NCBI GenBank assembly: GCA_030654695.1
Contig: JAURWY010000011.1
Span: 124,001 to 188,000 of the forward strand
DNA: 64,000 nt
Direction: 5' to 3'
Source of the DNA: Polaromonas sp.
Lineage (GTDB): Bacteria > Pseudomonadota > Gammaproteobacteria > Burkholderiales > Burkholderiaceae_C
The notes beneath the pieces were generated by a model, which saw nothing but the letters and a program-made list of their open reading frames with translations, was not told the origin of the DNA and ran no database searches. Both the position numbers and the translations under genes were made by a program. Shown in pieces: positions 26,588-36,702 of the stretch. Numbering within the stretch: position 1 is the first letter of the stretch; every line of letters starts with the position of its first letter.

Positions 26588-27952
26588 ATGCAAACACCGG
26601 TCAAGCAGCGTTCACTGCAATCGCGATTGCTCACATCCTTGATAGCGGTGACCGCTGCAGCTTGGCTCTTGGTGTTGGGATTGACTTGGTCAGAAACCGA
26701 TCATGAACTGAATGAGCTTTTAGACGGGAATTTGGCCCAAACTGCTTCGTTTTTGATAGCGCAAGCAGGCGATGGTCATAAGGACCATCCAGACTTCACC
26801 ACCACGCCAACATTGCACAAGTACCAGCCGCGAGTGGCCTTTCAAATTTGGCACGACGGTGAATTGGTTGCCCGTTCAGAAAAGGCCCCTGAAACATCCT
26901 TCAGAACAGATGGCCAAATCGGATTTACGCACAGAACTGTCGACGGCCAAGTCTGGCGTATTTTCAGCATACAGGGCCGAGAAAAAGACGTTTGGATTCA
27001 TGTGGCCGAGTTGGGGAAATATCGCCAAGATATTTTGTACGCAGGACTTGAGAGCGCAATCGTTCCCTTGCTCTTTGTTTTTCCGCTACTGGCGCTGTTC
27101 ATTTGGTGGTCAATCCGTATCTCCTTAACGCCCTTGAAAAAATTGGGCCAAGAAATTGGACTCCGCAAAGCATCTTCTTTGAACCCCTTGGAAGAAATAA
27201 ACGCTGTGCAAGAAGTACAACCTTTGGTTCAGGCGCTGAATCAATTGTTCAAGCGGGTTGAATTTCAGATGGTCAGTGAACGGCAGTTTATGTCGGACGC
27301 AGCACACGAACTGCGAACACCCGTCGCGGCTATTCGCATTCAAGCGCAAGTGGCAATGGGAGCGAGAGATCAAGCGGGTCAGCAAGTGGCTTTGAATGCT
27401 TTGCTAGAAGGTTGTGACAGAGCAACACGCTTGATTTCACAATTACTGGAACTGTCCAGATTGGATGCGGCAGCGCTTGTGTTGGATGTGTGTACAGAGG
27501 CCGTTGATGTGATTGCTTTGACGCGGCAGCAATTGGCTGAGTCTGGCCATGCTTGGGTGAGCAAAAATCAGCAATTGAATTTTGACGCACCTGCGTCTTT
27601 GATGCTCAAAGTCAAACCTGAGTGGATCCGCATTGTTGTTCGTAATTTGGTCGACAATGCCAGCCGGTATAGCCAAGAGGGATCAAGCCTGCATGTCAGT
27701 TGGAATGCATCACCAGCCCCCACGTTGACCATTGAGGATAGTGGCCCGGGTATGTCAAAAGATGATCAAGCCAGATTGGGCAATCGGTTTTTTCGTGTTC
27801 TTGGTAACGATTCTTCAGGGTCTGGCCTTGGGTGGTCAATTATTCAACGTATTGCCAAACTCAGCGGTATAAAAATCAACTTTGGGCAAAGCCAAGCTCT
27901 CGGCGGTCTCAAGGTGGTTTTGGAATGGCCGCGGGACTCTGCTCCCACGTAG
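26588..27952 (+). CDS. QseC-like sensor histidine kinase
   Basis: 454 residues from the ATG at 26588. A first membrane helix (residues about 15-33) is followed by a periplasmic sensor region of about 120 residues, then a second helix (AIVPLLFVFPLLALFIWWSI, about 158-178). The dimerisation domain carries His240 in MSDAAHELRTPVAAI. The ATPase domain has NLVDNASRYS, DSGPGM and SGSGLGWSIIQRI. The layout is that of QseC/PmrB kinases. An upstream in-frame ATG at 26552 lies inside the response-regulator gene and was not chosen. The periplasmic part shows no metal-binding cluster I can recognise beyond scattered histidines (GHKDHPD). Confidence 0.9.
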   Translation: MQTPVKQRSLQSRLLTSLIAVTAAAWLLVLGLTWSETDHELNELLDGNLAQTASFLIAQAGDGHKDHPDFTTTPTLHKYQPRVAFQIWHDGELVARSEKAPETSFRTDGQIGFTHRTVDGQVWRIFSIQGREKDVWIHVAELGKYRQDILYAGLESAIVPLLFVFPLLALFIWWSIRISLTPLKKLGQEIGLRKASSLNPLEEINAVQEVQPLVQALNQLFKRVEFQMVSERQFMSDAAHELRTPVAAIRIQAQVAMGARDQAGQQVALNALLEGCDRATRLISQLLELSRLDAAALVLDVCTEAVDVIALTRQQLAESGHAWVSKNQQLNFDAPASLMLKVKPEWIRIVVRNLVDNASRYSQEGSSLHVSWNASPAPTLTIEDSGPGMSKDDQARLGNRFFRVLGNDSSGSGLGWSIIQRIAKLSGIKINFGQSQALGGLKVVLEWPRDSAPT

Positions 27953-28047
27953 CATTTTTGAGGCTTCAGCGCATTTCGGTTCTTAAGCTTGGCTTCATCT
28001 GAGATCTTTAAATTCTAGTTCTCAGCAAAGCATCTCTAAGGAACGAT

Positions 28048-29139
28048 ATGAGCAACGATTCAAACAAGGGCTACCAATTTAACATCGCAAATGGCACAGT
28101 CACTGCCGTTTATGAAATCAAAAACGGGCGTTCCAAGCTCAAAGGAATGGACAGCGACGAAACATGGTCTGTAGATGGTGGCAACATCATCAAAACGGAA
28201 ATGGAACATGGTCGTATTGAAACCACGGTCTACAGCGACATGAACGGTGACGGTATTTTTACCAAAATGTCGAAATCTTATGACGCAAGCACCGGTTCAA
28301 ATTTGACCTCGCAGCCCTCGAACATCTTCGCCCCCGTTCACTCATCACAGGACGGCTATAAATTTGATGTATCAAATGGCAGTGTCACGGCTGTTTACGA
28401 GATCGAACGAGGTATTCAACGTCTAGACCGCATCGACTTCAATGAAACGTGGACCGCAGAGGGGAGCCAGATCATTAAAACTGAAGTAGAGCACGGCGTC
28501 ACCGAAATTTCTATCTATTCAGATGACAACGGCGATGGCATATTCGCAAAAGTATCTAAAAGTTACGCATCCACTGACGGAACTTTGTGGAATGGAACCT
28601 CAGAGAGCGATAACAACGATCGTTGGCAAGGTAATTCCAACGACGACCACTACTATGCAGGCAATGGCAACGATAGATTGACGGGCGGACAAGGGAATGA
28701 CGATCTCTATGGCGCAGACGGCGACGACCGCCTGAGCGGTGATGCAGGATCTGATGATCTTTATGGCGGCATCGGCGATGACATTTTGACCGGCGGCGCT
28801 GGATCGGATGATCTCTATGGCGGCGCGGGAAACGACGTTTTCAAATTCGTTAACGTTGACGAGTCTGGTCTGACTTCAACAACATGTGACCATGTTTTTG
28901 ACTTCGCAGTCGGGGACAAGGTTGATTTGTCAAGCATTGATGCGAAAACAGGTAACTGGACCAATGATGCATTTGTCCACATCGGTTCTGCCAGCAACTT
29001 AACCGCAGCGAACGCGAATGGTGCGGTTTGGTTTGAAAATGGTATTTTGTACGCCAGCAACGACCGTGACACAGATGCGGAATTCCAGATTCAATTGACG
29101 GGTGTGACTGAGTTACTTTCAACAGATTTGATTCTGTGA
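28048..29139 (+). CDS. RTX-type calcium-binding protein with a duplicated N-terminal domain
   Basis: 363 residues with no N-terminal signal. Residues 9-80 and 104-175 are two copies of one domain of about 72 residues, recognisable by [38 protein letters not shown] and [20 protein letters not shown]. The last is a D-x-N-x-D-G calcium-loop-like motif. Residues 195-265 hold the glycine/aspartate nonapeptides of RTX proteins ([38 protein letters not shown]). The rest resembles the C-terminal type I secretion region ([11 protein letters not shown]...). Export through a type I system is expected, but none is encoded nearby. The duplicated domain is not one I know. It lies 95 bases after the kinase gene. 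Confidence 0.85.
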   Translation: MSNDSNKGYQFNIANGTVTAVYEIKNGRSKLKGMDSDETWSVDGGNIIKTEMEHGRIETTVYSDMNGDGIFTKMSKSYDASTGSNLTSQPSNIFAPVHSSQDGYKFDVSNGSVTAVYEIERGIQRLDRIDFNETWTAEGSQIIKTEVEHGVTEISIYSDDNGDGIFAKVSKSYASTDGTLWNGTSESDNNDRWQGNSNDDHYYAGNGNDRLTGGQGNDDLYGADGDDRLSGDAGSDDLYGGIGDDILTGGAGSDDLYGGAGNDVFKFVNVDESGLTSTTCDHVFDFAVGDKVDLSSIDAKTGNWTNDAFVHIGSASNLTAANANGAVWFENGILYASNDRDTDAEFQIQLTGVTELLSTDLIL

Positions 29140-29235
29140 AACTGTTCGCGCCAAGGGTGGGGCGCAATTCAAAAGCGAAGTTCAACACCCACGTGGTCGA
29201 TAACGAACTCGGCGTTAGCGCTGCTTGATGAGTAA

Positions 29236-29280
29236 ATCGGGCCACGATCGTGAAAATGATCGTGGCCCGATGGCCTTTTT
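29236..29280. terminator. Strong bidirectional terminator
   Basis: A perfect 14-base stem, ATCGGGCCACGATC (29236-29249) with GATCGTGGCCCGAT (29258-29271), 8-base loop, then GGCCTTTTT. It sits between the convergent RTX gene and the minus-strand GlcG-family gene. The T run follows the plus-strand direction, so it serves mainly the RTX gene. Confidence 0.85.
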
Positions 29281-29689
29281 AGCCCGTGACAATGGCCGCG
29301 ATACCAGCGCGCGCCACTTGCGCGTCTTCGTTGGACTTGACACCACTGACGCCCACAGCGCCCAAGCAAACGCCGTCTTTCAGGATGGGCACGCCACCTT
29401 CGAGAAAACCTTTCAAGTACGGTGCACTCAAGAACGAGATACGGCCGCCGTTGATCACGTCTTCATAGACCTTGCTCTCGCGCCGACCCATGGCGGCGGT
29501 GTTGGCTTTGGCCGGCGCGATATGCGCAGAAATGGGAGGCGCGCCATCCAAACGGACCAAATGCAGCAGGTGGCCGCCGTCGTCGACGATGGCAATGGTG
29601 ACGGCCCAGTTGTTCTTCAGGGCTTCAGCTTCCGCAGCGGCAGCGATTTTCTTGACGTCTGAAAGTTCGAGGACAGACTTGGTTTGCAT
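29279..29689 (-). CDS. GlcG/HbpS family (DUF336) heme-binding-like protein
   Basis: 136 residues from the ATG at 29689; an upstream in-frame ATG at 29725 would add GKNH-type residues not expected in the family. The DUF336 pattern is complete: KKIAAAAEAEALKNNWAVTIAIVDDGGHLLHLVRLDGAP, then AKANTAAMGRRES, PILKDGVCLGAVGVSG and a final VARAGIAAI. Family members bind heme (HbpS) or are encoded with glycolate oxidase (GlcG) and with catabolic dioxygenases. No glc genes are adjacent here. Stands alone between the terminator and the Bax-inhibitor-like gene. Confidence 0.85.
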   Translation of the reverse strand: MQTKSVLELSDVKKIAAAAEAEALKNNWAVTIAIVDDGGHLLHLVRLDGAPPISAHIAPAKANTAAMGRRESKVYEDVINGGRISFLSAPYLKGFLEGGVPILKDGVCLGAVGVSGVKSNEDAQVARAGIAAIVTG

Positions 29690-29898
29690 GTGGTTTTTTC
29701 CCTGTAATTCTAAAAACCCAAGCATACGCAGGTTTTTCAGTCGGCAAGTTAGGAATTGCCCCCATCATGGCTGAAAGAGCCCTTACAAATAGTAGGCAGT
29801 GCGTTGCAGAAAGTTTTCAAAAAACGGCCGAAGTCTTTAGAATGGAATGAGTCTGCTCTTTTTCAGAGCCTTCTGTCATCGAACAAGGAGAACACTTT

Positions 29899-30588
29899 AT
29901 GAACGACAAAACTCAAGACTTTAGCTACGGCTACCAGCCAACGAGCTTGGAGCGAAACCGGGTGCTGCGCAACACGTATTGGCTGCTGGCCCTGAGCATG
30001 CTGCCTACGGTGCTGGGCGCCTGGATGGGTGTTGCCACCAGCATCACTGCCAACTTGGGAGGCGGCTTAGGATTGGTCGTTTTCTTGGGCGGCGCTTTTG
30101 GTTTCATGTACGCCATTGAGAAAACCAAAAATTCAGCAGCTGGCGTGCCTGTCTTGCTGGCCTTCACTTTCTTCATGGGCCTGATGCTGTCACGCATGAT
30201 CGCCATGGTGCTGGGCTTCAAGAACGGCACAGATCTGATCATGACCGCTTTCGGCGGCACGGCCGGTGTGTTCTTTTTGATGGCCAGCCTGTCCACCGTC
30301 ATCAAGCGTGACCTCTCCGGCATGGGCAAATGGCTAACTGTGGGCGCTATCGTGCTGATGGTCGGTGCGGTCATCAACATGTTCGTCGCCTCGTCGGCTG
30401 GCATGGTGGTCATCAGCATGATGGCGATTGGTATCTTCAGCGCGTTCATCTTGTATGACCTGAAGCGCATCATCGACGGCGGCGAGACCAACTACATCAC
30501 TGCCACCATGGGCCTGTACCTGAGCGTCTTCAACGTGTTCCAAAGCTTGCTGGCACTGCTCGGCATCTTCGGCGGCGAACGCGACTAA
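29899..30588 (+). CDS. Bax inhibitor-1/YccA family membrane protein
   Basis: 229 residues, almost entirely seven transmembrane helices, with the UPF0005 signature near the C-terminus (SAFILYDLKRIIDGGETNYITATMGLYLSVFNVFQSLLALLGIFGGERD). The acidic residues in that segment are the conserved pair proposed to gate calcium leak in BI-1 proteins. The bacterial relative YccA interacts with the FtsH protease. An RBS (AAGGAGAACAC) lies just before the ATG, and a terminator follows 32 bases after the stop, so the gene is a single unit. Confidence 0.92.
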   Translation: MNDKTQDFSYGYQPTSLERNRVLRNTYWLLALSMLPTVLGAWMGVATSITANLGGGLGLVVFLGGAFGFMYAIEKTKNSAAGVPVLLAFTFFMGLMLSRMIAMVLGFKNGTDLIMTAFGGTAGVFFLMASLSTVIKRDLSGMGKWLTVGAIVLMVGAVINMFVASSAGMVVISMMAIGIFSAFILYDLKRIIDGGETNYITATMGLYLSVFNVFQSLLALLGIFGGERD

Positions 30589-30620
30589 GGCCTGCGCCAA
30601 CAAGCTGACTTCAGCTGACG

Positions 30621-30648
30621 AAAAAAGGGACCCGAGGGTCCCTTTTTT
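30621..30648. terminator. Bidirectional rho-independent terminator
   Basis: AAAAAAGGGACCC-GA-GGGTCCCTTTTTT, a perfect stem flanked by A and T runs, lying between the convergent Bax-inhibitor-like gene and rlmD and able to end both. Confidence 0.9.
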
Positions 30649-30667
30649 CATGGCCTTTTCAAAACAC

Positions 30668-32185
30668 TCAAGGCCGTTCAAACACCGCCAACGACTCCAC
30701 GTGCGCCGTGTGCGGGAACATGTTCACCACGCCTGCAGAGACACAGCGGTAGCCGGCTTCGTTGACCAGCAGACCCGCATCTCGCGCCAAGGTGGCCGGG
30801 TTGCAGCTGACATAGACAATGCGTTTTGGCGCTGACCAATCCGCTGGCGGCATGACCGCGGGAATCGCGTGCACGCCAGTGTCGACGCCGTCTTCCCAGA
30901 CCGTGGCCCGGACAGGCCCGAACGGGTGTAACGCCACCAAGGCTTTGAAAAGCTCGAAAGCACCCTCGCGCGGCGGGTCAACCAACCACTTGTCGGCTTG
31001 TCCATCCTGCACCAACAGACCAGTTGTCATCTCAAACAGATTGCGCGCCACAAAGCGGGTCGGCGCCAACGGAGCCAAGCCGGCAGCGGGACGTGTGGTT
31101 TGGTTGCTGGCGTAATTGGCCTGCGAACGGGCAACCAGCACTTCGCTGCCTTCAATCCCAAGCACCTCAGCAGCATGGCTTGCCAGCGGCAGCGTGAAGT
31201 TGCCAAGTCCGCAAAACCAGTCGATCACGCGCTCCGTCTTTTGCACCTCCAGCAAGCGCAAAGCCCGTGCCACCAAGACGCGGTTGATGTACGGATTGAC
31301 CTGCGTGAAATCAGTCGGCTTAAAAGGCATGCTAACGCCATAGTCCGGCAAGGCGTAGGCCAGTTGCAGGTCGCCCTCTTGCGCGGGGTCGAGCAGCTTG
31401 ACGGTGTCAGGCCCCTTTGATTGAAGCCACCACTGCAGCCCCGGCCGCTCAGCGGCAAAGGCACGCAGGCGCGCTAGGTCAGCGTCGCTCAGCGGTTCCA
31501 TGTGGCGCAGCACCATCGCGGTAATAGCCGGTGTGCCATCGCCCGGCGCGTCGCCGCAAGCGAGTTCAATTTGCGGCAAGGTTTCACGTGCTTCCATGCT
31601 GCCAATGAGTTCGCGCAGCGGCAACAGCATCGCGCTGACATGCTTCGGCAACACATGGCACTCCCGAATGTCCGCCACATACGTGCTCTTGCGCTCATGA
31701 AAGCCGACCAGCACCGTGCCTTTTTTGCGCACGTAACGCACAGACAAACGGGCGCGGTAGCGGTAATTCCAAGCCGGCCCTTCAATGGCCCGCAAGATGC
31801 TCTCGGCATGAACCTTGCCGATGTGCCACAAGTTGTCTTCCAGAACGCGCTGCTTCACGGCCACTTGTGCGCCTACATGCAAATGCTGCATCTTGCAGCC
31901 GCCACAGGCGCCCACGTGCATGCCAAAGTGCGGGCAACCGGGCGTGACCCGCTGTGATGATTCGCGGTGGACTTCTGTCAGCGTGGCTTTTTCAAAGCTG
32001 GTTTTCTTACGAAAAACATTCGCCGTGACCCGCTCAAAAGGCAAGGCACCTTCAATGAAAACCACCTTGCCATCGGCCCGATGGGCAATGCCCTGAGCCT
32101 CCATGTCGAGCGACTCAACGTCTAAAAAATCAGGGGGATATTCGGGCGGCAAGGCCCAAGCGAGTGTCTTTGTTTCTTCCGTCAT
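30668..32185 (-). CDS. rlmD: 23S rRNA (uracil-1939-C5)-methyltransferase RlmD
   Basis: 505 residues. A short TRAM domain at the N-terminus ([24 protein letters not shown]) is followed by the [4Fe-4S] cluster cysteines Cys84, Cys94 and Cys97 ([10 protein letters not shown]) with a fourth in RECHVLP. The SAM-binding motif is [13 protein letters not shown], then LVDPPREGA, and the catalytic Cys is in [14 protein letters not shown]. Cluster spacing and length fit RlmD (RumA). It is on the same strand as the surE-pcm-nlpD-exonuclease set, and relatives often encode it close to rpoS. Confidence 0.93.
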   Translation of the reverse strand: MTEETKTLAWALPPEYPPDFLDVESLDMEAQGIAHRADGKVVFIEGALPFERVTANVFRKKTSFEKATLTEVHRESSQRVTPGCPHFGMHVGACGGCKMQHLHVGAQVAVKQRVLEDNLWHIGKVHAESILRAIEGPAWNYRYRARLSVRYVRKKGTVLVGFHERKSTYVADIRECHVLPKHVSAMLLPLRELIGSMEARETLPQIELACGDAPGDGTPAITAMVLRHMEPLSDADLARLRAFAAERPGLQWWLQSKGPDTVKLLDPAQEGDLQLAYALPDYGVSMPFKPTDFTQVNPYINRVLVARALRLLEVQKTERVIDWFCGLGNFTLPLASHAAEVLGIEGSEVLVARSQANYASNQTTRPAAGLAPLAPTRFVARNLFEMTTGLLVQDGQADKWLVDPPREGAFELFKALVALHPFGPVRATVWEDGVDTGVHAIPAVMPPADWSAPKRIVYVSCNPATLARDAGLLVNEAGYRCVSAGVVNMFPHTAHVESLAVFERP

Positions 32186-32244
32186 GGCTGAATTGTCTCA
32201 GGTCAATGACCCACCGCGCGGCACAACTCCTTCAACCCAAAAAA

Positions 32245-33051
32245 TCAGGGCCAAGCGTCTAGATAAGCCTGCCAATGTGGTTCCAACGGCACCAGCTGAT
32301 TCAAGCTTTCCTTGACCATCGCGATTTCCTGCTCGTACTCGGCTTCCAGCAGGCCCCCGCGCATTTTTTGAAAGCGGCAATACAGCAAATACGTGTTCAT
32401 CACGTCAGTTTCGCAGTAGCGGCGAATCTCTTCCAGCTGACCGTCTAAATAAGCTGGGTACACAGCAGAGCCGTCCATCCCGAGCTTGCCCGGGAAGCCG
32501 CAGAGCTTGGCCATGGCGTCGAGCGGGGCATTGTTTTTAGGCTGGTACATCGCCAGCAAATCCATCAAGTCAAGGTGCCGCATGTGGTAACGGCTGATGA
32601 AGTTGTTCCACTTGAACTCGCGGCTGTCATGGTCGCCGCCCTCGCCCATGTCCCAGTATTTGCTGGCCACCACGCCGTGCTTCAGGCCGCGGTAATGCAA
32701 CACTGGCAAATCAAAACCGCCACCATTCCAGCTGACCAACTGCGGCACGTGCTTTTCAACAGTGTTGAAAAAAGTCTGAATGACCTTGCCTTCCTGGCTC
32801 ACTCCCTCGGGCTCGCGGTCGACAAAGGAATGAACACGTAAGCCTTCTGCGTTGCGAAAGACACAGCTGATGACCAAGATGCGCTGCAAGTGCAGTGGCA
32901 TGAAGTCACTCTGGCCCCTAGCCTTGCGCTCACTCACATAGTCAGCGTAGACCTCGGCGTCACTTTGCTCAGCCGGCGCGGCGCGCAAGGCCCGCAGACC
33001 GGCGACGTCTGGAATGGACTCAATGTCAAAAACCAGAACCGGCCAGGCCAT
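32245..33051 (-). CDS. Predicted 3'-5' exonuclease, PolB-like DnaQ fold
   Basis: 268 residues with a DEDD-type exonuclease layout. Asp9 and Glu11 are in VFDIESIPDV, a second acidic motif is near SWNGGGFDLPVLHYRG, and the last is RRYCETDVMNTYLLYCRF. This is the family of predicted exonucleases related to the proofreading domain of DNA polymerase B, found as single-domain proteins in proteobacteria. Physiological role not established; DNA or RNA repair is likely. It lies 13 bases after nlpD on the same strand and 59 bases before rlmD, in the interval where rpoS occurs in many relatives. Confidence 0.85.
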   Translation of the reverse strand: MAWPVLVFDIESIPDVAGLRALRAAPAEQSDAEVYADYVSERKARGQSDFMPLHLQRILVISCVFRNAEGLRVHSFVDREPEGVSQEGKVIQTFFNTVEKHVPQLVSWNGGGFDLPVLHYRGLKHGVVASKYWDMGEGGDHDSREFKWNNFISRYHMRHLDLMDLLAMYQPKNNAPLDAMAKLCGFPGKLGMDGSAVYPAYLDGQLEEIRRYCETDVMNTYLLYCRFQKMRGGLLEAEYEQEIAMVKESLNQLVPLEPHWQAYLDAWP

Positions 33052-33064
33052 GCGTCAGCTCAGT

Positions 33065-33937
33065 TCAGCGTGCGGGCAGGTATTTAAGCGGATCGACCGG
33101 CTTACCTTGCCGGCGAATCTCAAAGTGCAGTTTGACACGGTCGGCGTCGCTGCTGCCCATCTCGGCGATTTTTTGGCCCTTGCGAACCGCTTGGTCTTCT
33201 TTCACCAGCAGCGCCTGGTTGTGGGCATAGGCCGTGAGGTAAGTGTTGTTGTGCTTGAGGATGATCAGGTTGCCGTAGCCCCGCAAACCGGCGCCGGAAT
33301 AGACCACGCGACCGTCTGCCGATGCCAGCACCGCATCGCCTGCGCGACCCGCGATGTCGATGCCCTTGTTCTTGACTTCATCGAAGCCGGCCAATTGAGC
33401 GCCTTGCGCCGGCCAAAGCCAAGCCAGGTCATCTTCGCCGCCACTTTGCGCTGGAACAGGCTGATCAGTGCTTGCCTGCGGCGCAGCAGTGGCAATCGGC
33501 TTGGACGTGCCAACACCTTGGGCCGGCAAGGCTGTCGACACGGGTGCCGCACTGGCCACAGGGCGAGCCATGACACCTGGAGCGCTAGGCGGTGGTGTGA
33601 TGCGTAAGACCTGACCCACCTCAATCTGGTTCGGATTGTCAATGGCGTTCCAGCGCGTGATGTCGCGCCAGTTTTGTCCGGAATCGAGGCCAATGCGAAT
33701 CATCGTATCGCCGGGTTTGACGGTGTAGAACCCAGACTTTCCAGCATTCTCTGCGCCTGACATCGGGGCGATCGGCTTGGCAGGCGCACTCATCGCAGAC
33801 CGCGCGGTGCCGCGGTCTTCCACCGGGGCATTGGTCAGGGAGCGCGAGGAGCAGCCTACCAGCAGCGTCAGCAAAAGCGCCAGAGAGACGGCCACCAAGC
33901 CATTTAAACGACCAGCACGTGCGGGATGATTCATCAA
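33065..33937 (-). CDS. nlpD: Murein-hydrolase activator lipoprotein NlpD
   Basis: 290 residues. The signal ends in a lipobox, LLVGC, with the acylated Cys near residue 29. A LysM domain follows (FYTVKPGDTMIRIGLDSGQNWRDITRWN...VLRI, about residues 70-115). After a proline/alanine linker comes the LytM/M23 domain (GIDIAGRAGDAVLASADGRVVYSG to LHFEIRRQGKPVDPLKYLP). The zinc-binding HxxxD and HxH motifs are degenerate (the first His is missing, and KLH replaces HLH). The protein should therefore be a non-catalytic activator of an AmiC-type amidase during cell division. Ninety-one bases after pcm on the same strand. Confidence 0.92.
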   Translation of the reverse strand: MMNHPARAGRLNGLVAVSLALLLTLLVGCSSRSLTNAPVEDRGTARSAMSAPAKPIAPMSGAENAGKSGFYTVKPGDTMIRIGLDSGQNWRDITRWNAIDNPNQIEVGQVLRITPPPSAPGVMARPVASAAPVSTALPAQGVGTSKPIATAAPQASTDQPVPAQSGGEDDLAWLWPAQGAQLAGFDEVKNKGIDIAGRAGDAVLASADGRVVYSGAGLRGYGNLIILKHNNTYLTAYAHNQALLVKEDQAVRKGQKIAEMGSSDADRVKLHFEIRRQGKPVDPLKYLPAR

Positions 33938-34028
33938 TTCAAGTCCTCAATCTTCGAAGCCCGACAAGGGCTCAATTACAAGTGAGCCATGGCGACACAA
34001 GGCTTTAGGATAAAGACACACAGCCAGC

Positions 34029-34859
34029 TCAGTTGGTTCCTGATTTTAGAGGCACAAAGTGAACAGCCTCAAGGACGGTCTGGCGAATCCCTTGCGCCGT
34101 TTTGTCTATGACGACCAGTGCTTGTTGCCCACTGGCGGTTTGCATGGGTGCGACCAACCGTCCACCAACGGCCAATTGCGCAATCCAGGCTGGTGGAATG
34201 GCCTCGCCACCCGCCGCCGCAATGATCGCGGCATAAGGCGCGCCCTTGGCAAAGCCCTCCATGCCGTCACCAAACAACAAATGCACATTGGCGAGCCGAA
34301 AATGCCGCAGGTTTTCGCGGGCTTTTTCATGCAGTCCACGCAGACGCTCAATGCTGTACACCTCGCTGGCCAAGTGACTCAGCACCGCCGCCTGATAACC
34401 ACAACCGGTGCCGATTTCAAGCACGCGACCCAGTCGTTCGCCCTTGCCTTCGCGCAGCAACTCGAGCATGCGGGCCACCACATTGGGTTTGGAAATGGTC
34501 TGCCCGAGACCAATCGGCAGACTTGTGTCTTCGTAAGCTTGATTGGCCAGCGCTGTGTCCACAAAGCGGTGTCGCTCAACCTGCCCCATGGCAGCCAGCA
34601 CGGCAGCGTCCTGCACACCTTGCTTAGCCAACTTCTCGACCATGCGGGTGCGCACCGCCTGCGAATCAAGTCCAACACCGGCCGGCAAGGGTTTTTGCAA
34701 ACCCTGCACAGCATGCTTCAACGGTAAGGGTTTGAACGCATCGGTTGCGTTTGTGCTTTTTTTGCTCGCCGATGGCACGCCAGCATGGGGTGATAAACGC
34801 ACCGGAAAACTCGGCCGCTTGTCTCCCGCTGCCGCTTCTGGCCGCTCGGTCAGGCTCAT
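34029..34859 (-). CDS. pcm: Protein-L-isoaspartate O-methyltransferase
   Basis: 276 residues from the ATG at 34859, which overlaps the surE stop in an ATGA arrangement; a longer in-frame start 13 codons upstream lies within surE and is unlikely. The C-terminal 210 residues are the enzyme: [21 protein letters not shown]-binding [18 protein letters not shown] and [15 protein letters not shown]. The first 60 residues are a low-complexity extension rich in Ser, Lys and Pro. Repairs isoaspartyl residues in aged proteins. Translationally coupled to surE and followed by nlpD, the classical stress-survival block. Confidence 0.94.
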   Translation of the reverse strand: MSLTERPEAAAGDKRPSFPVRLSPHAGVPSASKKSTNATDAFKPLPLKHAVQGLQKPLPAGVGLDSQAVRTRMVEKLAKQGVQDAAVLAAMGQVERHRFVDTALANQAYEDTSLPIGLGQTISKPNVVARMLELLREGKGERLGRVLEIGTGCGYQAAVLSHLASEVYSIERLRGLHEKARENLRHFRLANVHLLFGDGMEGFAKGAPYAAIIAAAGGEAIPPAWIAQLAVGGRLVAPMQTASGQQALVVIDKTAQGIRQTVLEAVHFVPLKSGTN

Positions 34860-35644
34860 GACTGGATCTGAGTCAAGCGGGCCGCCGTTTGCGCCCAATA
34901 GGGCAAGCGCTCATGGTCGGTCAAATCCACTTGCAGCGGTGTCATGCACACAAAGCCCTGTTTGGTGGCATGAAAGTCCGTACCGTCGCCGTCATCCTTG
35001 GCCGGGCCAGCGCTGCCAATCCAGTACATGGTTTCGCCGCGTGGACTGGTTTGCGTGATGACGCGTTCAGCCGCATGGCGACGTCCAAGCCGAGCCACTT
35101 TGACACCCTTGATCTGGTCATTTGGCAAATTGGGAATATTCACATTCAACAGCCAAGGCGCCACCGTTGGCAGCGCGCCATGCGCCAAAACCTCAATCGA
35201 CGGTGCGAGCTGCAAGACCAAGTCGCGTGCGCGCTGAGCGGCCACATCAATGTGCGCCCAGCCTTTTTCAGTCTGCGAAAAAGCAATCGCCGGAACACCA
35301 AAGAGATAACCCTCCATGGCGGCACCAACCGTGCCTGAATAAATGGTGTCATCGCCCATGTTGGCGCCGTTGTTGATGCCTGAAACCACAAGATCGGGCC
35401 GATAGCCCAACAGGCCGGTCAGCCCGATGTGAACACAATCGGCCGGGGTGCCGTTGACATAACGAAAACCGTTGGCGGCCGTCTGAACATACATCGGCGA
35501 ATGCAGCGTCAGCGCGTTTGACTTGGCGCTGTTGTTTTGCTCAGGCGCGACCACCGCCACATCGGCAATATTTTTAAGGGCTTCGTACAACGCGACGATG
35601 CCTGGTGCCTGATAACCATCGTCATTGCAAATGAGTATTTTCAT
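34856..35644 (-). CDS. surE: 5'/3'-nucleotidase SurE
   Basis: 262 residues from the ATG at 35644. The family N-terminus [21 protein letters not shown] carries the metal-binding Asp pair; a 20-residue upstream extension of the frame is not conserved. [16 protein letters not shown] and [25 protein letters not shown] provide the remaining metal and phosphate ligands. A survival-protein nucleotidase acting on nucleoside monophosphates and short polyphosphate. First gene of surE-pcm-nlpD, 17 bases after the MerR regulator gene on the same strand. Confidence 0.95.
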   Translation of the reverse strand: MKILICNDDGYQAPGIVALYEALKNIADVAVVAPEQNNSAKSNALTLHSPMYVQTAANGFRYVNGTPADCVHIGLTGLLGYRPDLVVSGINNGANMGDDTIYSGTVGAAMEGYLFGVPAIAFSQTEKGWAHIDVAAQRARDLVLQLAPSIEVLAHGALPTVAPWLLNVNIPNLPNDQIKGVKVARLGRRHAAERVITQTSPRGETMYWIGSAGPAKDDGDGTDFHATKQGFVCMTPLQVDLTDHERLPYWAQTAARLTQIQS

Positions 35645-35660
35645 GAGGCTGATTCTAAGG

Positions 35661-36698
35661 TCAGCTTTGTGACGGAAACAGGGCGGGTGCAACTGCCGCG
35701 TCATCGCTCAAAGAAATACCTTCGTGCACAGCCACCATTTCAAGAGCGCGCTCAAACATGGCCCGGGCTGAGCCCGAGACAGCACGCAAATAAGCATGCA
35801 AGTGGGCATCTTCGGCGCTGTTGTTGAGGCACTCTTGGCTGTATTGCTCAAAGCTGGCCAGCTGACCAATCAGCTCCGCCACATGCCTCGGACATTCGCA
35901 CAGAATGTTGCTAGAAATGCCAGCCACTCGCGTCAACGTAGCGTCGGAATATTTGCGCGCAGGAATCAATGCGTTGGCGCCTGACAGTCCCATCGACTTA
36001 GACGCATCAACCAGCAGCACGGAGCTGAGGAGGTCAGACAGTTCGTAGTCAGACAGGGGCTCCCGACGCACCAACATACCCAGCACTTTCAGCGACTCGA
36101 CCACGCCCTCTTGCCCATAGTTGTAAACGACGATGGTCTGAAGGACTGCTTGTCGCGCCGCCAAACTTTCGATTTGCGCACGAGCGCTTTCATTCAACGT
36201 ATTGACCTTGATCAGCAAGATTTTCGGTTGATCGCTGAAGAACGCCAAGGCAGCTGCCGCAAGGTCTTCGAAAACATCAGTGACCTGAATCGAATGCGTT
36301 AAAAATTGAAGCGTGAATTTGGGCGTAGAAATACGATTCGCCATCGCCAGCCCCACCACCGCCATCGCCACGGTGTGGCCTTGCGCTGTTCTCGGCCCGT
36401 TCGCCGCCATTGAAGGGTGCTGAGGCAGCAGCAAGCGACGCAAGCTGGCAGCGTCCAGATTGGCAATGGCGCTGATGCCATGCCCGGCGTCGCAAAGCTG
36501 CTTGAGTTGGCCGGCCTTGACTGCATCCGCATGACTGTAAAGGCGGTGGTGCCCCGCGCTTTTGTTGGGCGAAAAAGCGCCGTAACGAATTTCCCAAATC
36601 CGCAAGGTCGTCACCGGCACACCGGACAGCTTGGCCACCGCGCCAATTCTGTAGTGCGGACTTTGGTGATCAGTTGAAGTTGAATCTGTTTGGTTCAT
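35661..36698 (-). CDS. MerR-family regulator with a degenerate B12-domain-like C-terminus (LitR-like)
   Basis: 345 residues. The N-terminal winged helix is MerR type ([40 protein letters not shown]). The remainder, about residues 90-320, is arranged like the cobalamin-binding region of LitR/CarH regulators, but the B12-ligand motif DxHxxG is absent. That fits the cofactor-less class III LitR proteins of proteobacteria, which work with a separate photoreceptor; this assignment is tentative. Four copies of TTTGAGTAG or its complement lie in the divergent gap with the Rrf2 gene and are the obvious candidate operator. It precedes surE by 17 bases and could be read into surE-pcm-nlpD. Confidence 0.8.
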   Translation of the reverse strand: MNQTDSTSTDHQSPHYRIGAVAKLSGVPVTTLRIWEIRYGAFSPNKSAGHHRLYSHADAVKAGQLKQLCDAGHGISAIANLDAASLRRLLLPQHPSMAANGPRTAQGHTVAMAVVGLAMANRISTPKFTLQFLTHSIQVTDVFEDLAAAALAFFSDQPKILLIKVNTLNESARAQIESLAARQAVLQTIVVYNYGQEGVVESLKVLGMLVRREPLSDYELSDLLSSVLLVDASKSMGLSGANALIPARKYSDATLTRVAGISSNILCECPRHVAELIGQLASFEQYSQECLNNSAEDAHLHAYLRAVSGSARAMFERALEMVAVHEGISLSDDAAVAPALFPSQS

Positions 36699-36702
36699 GT
36701 TA

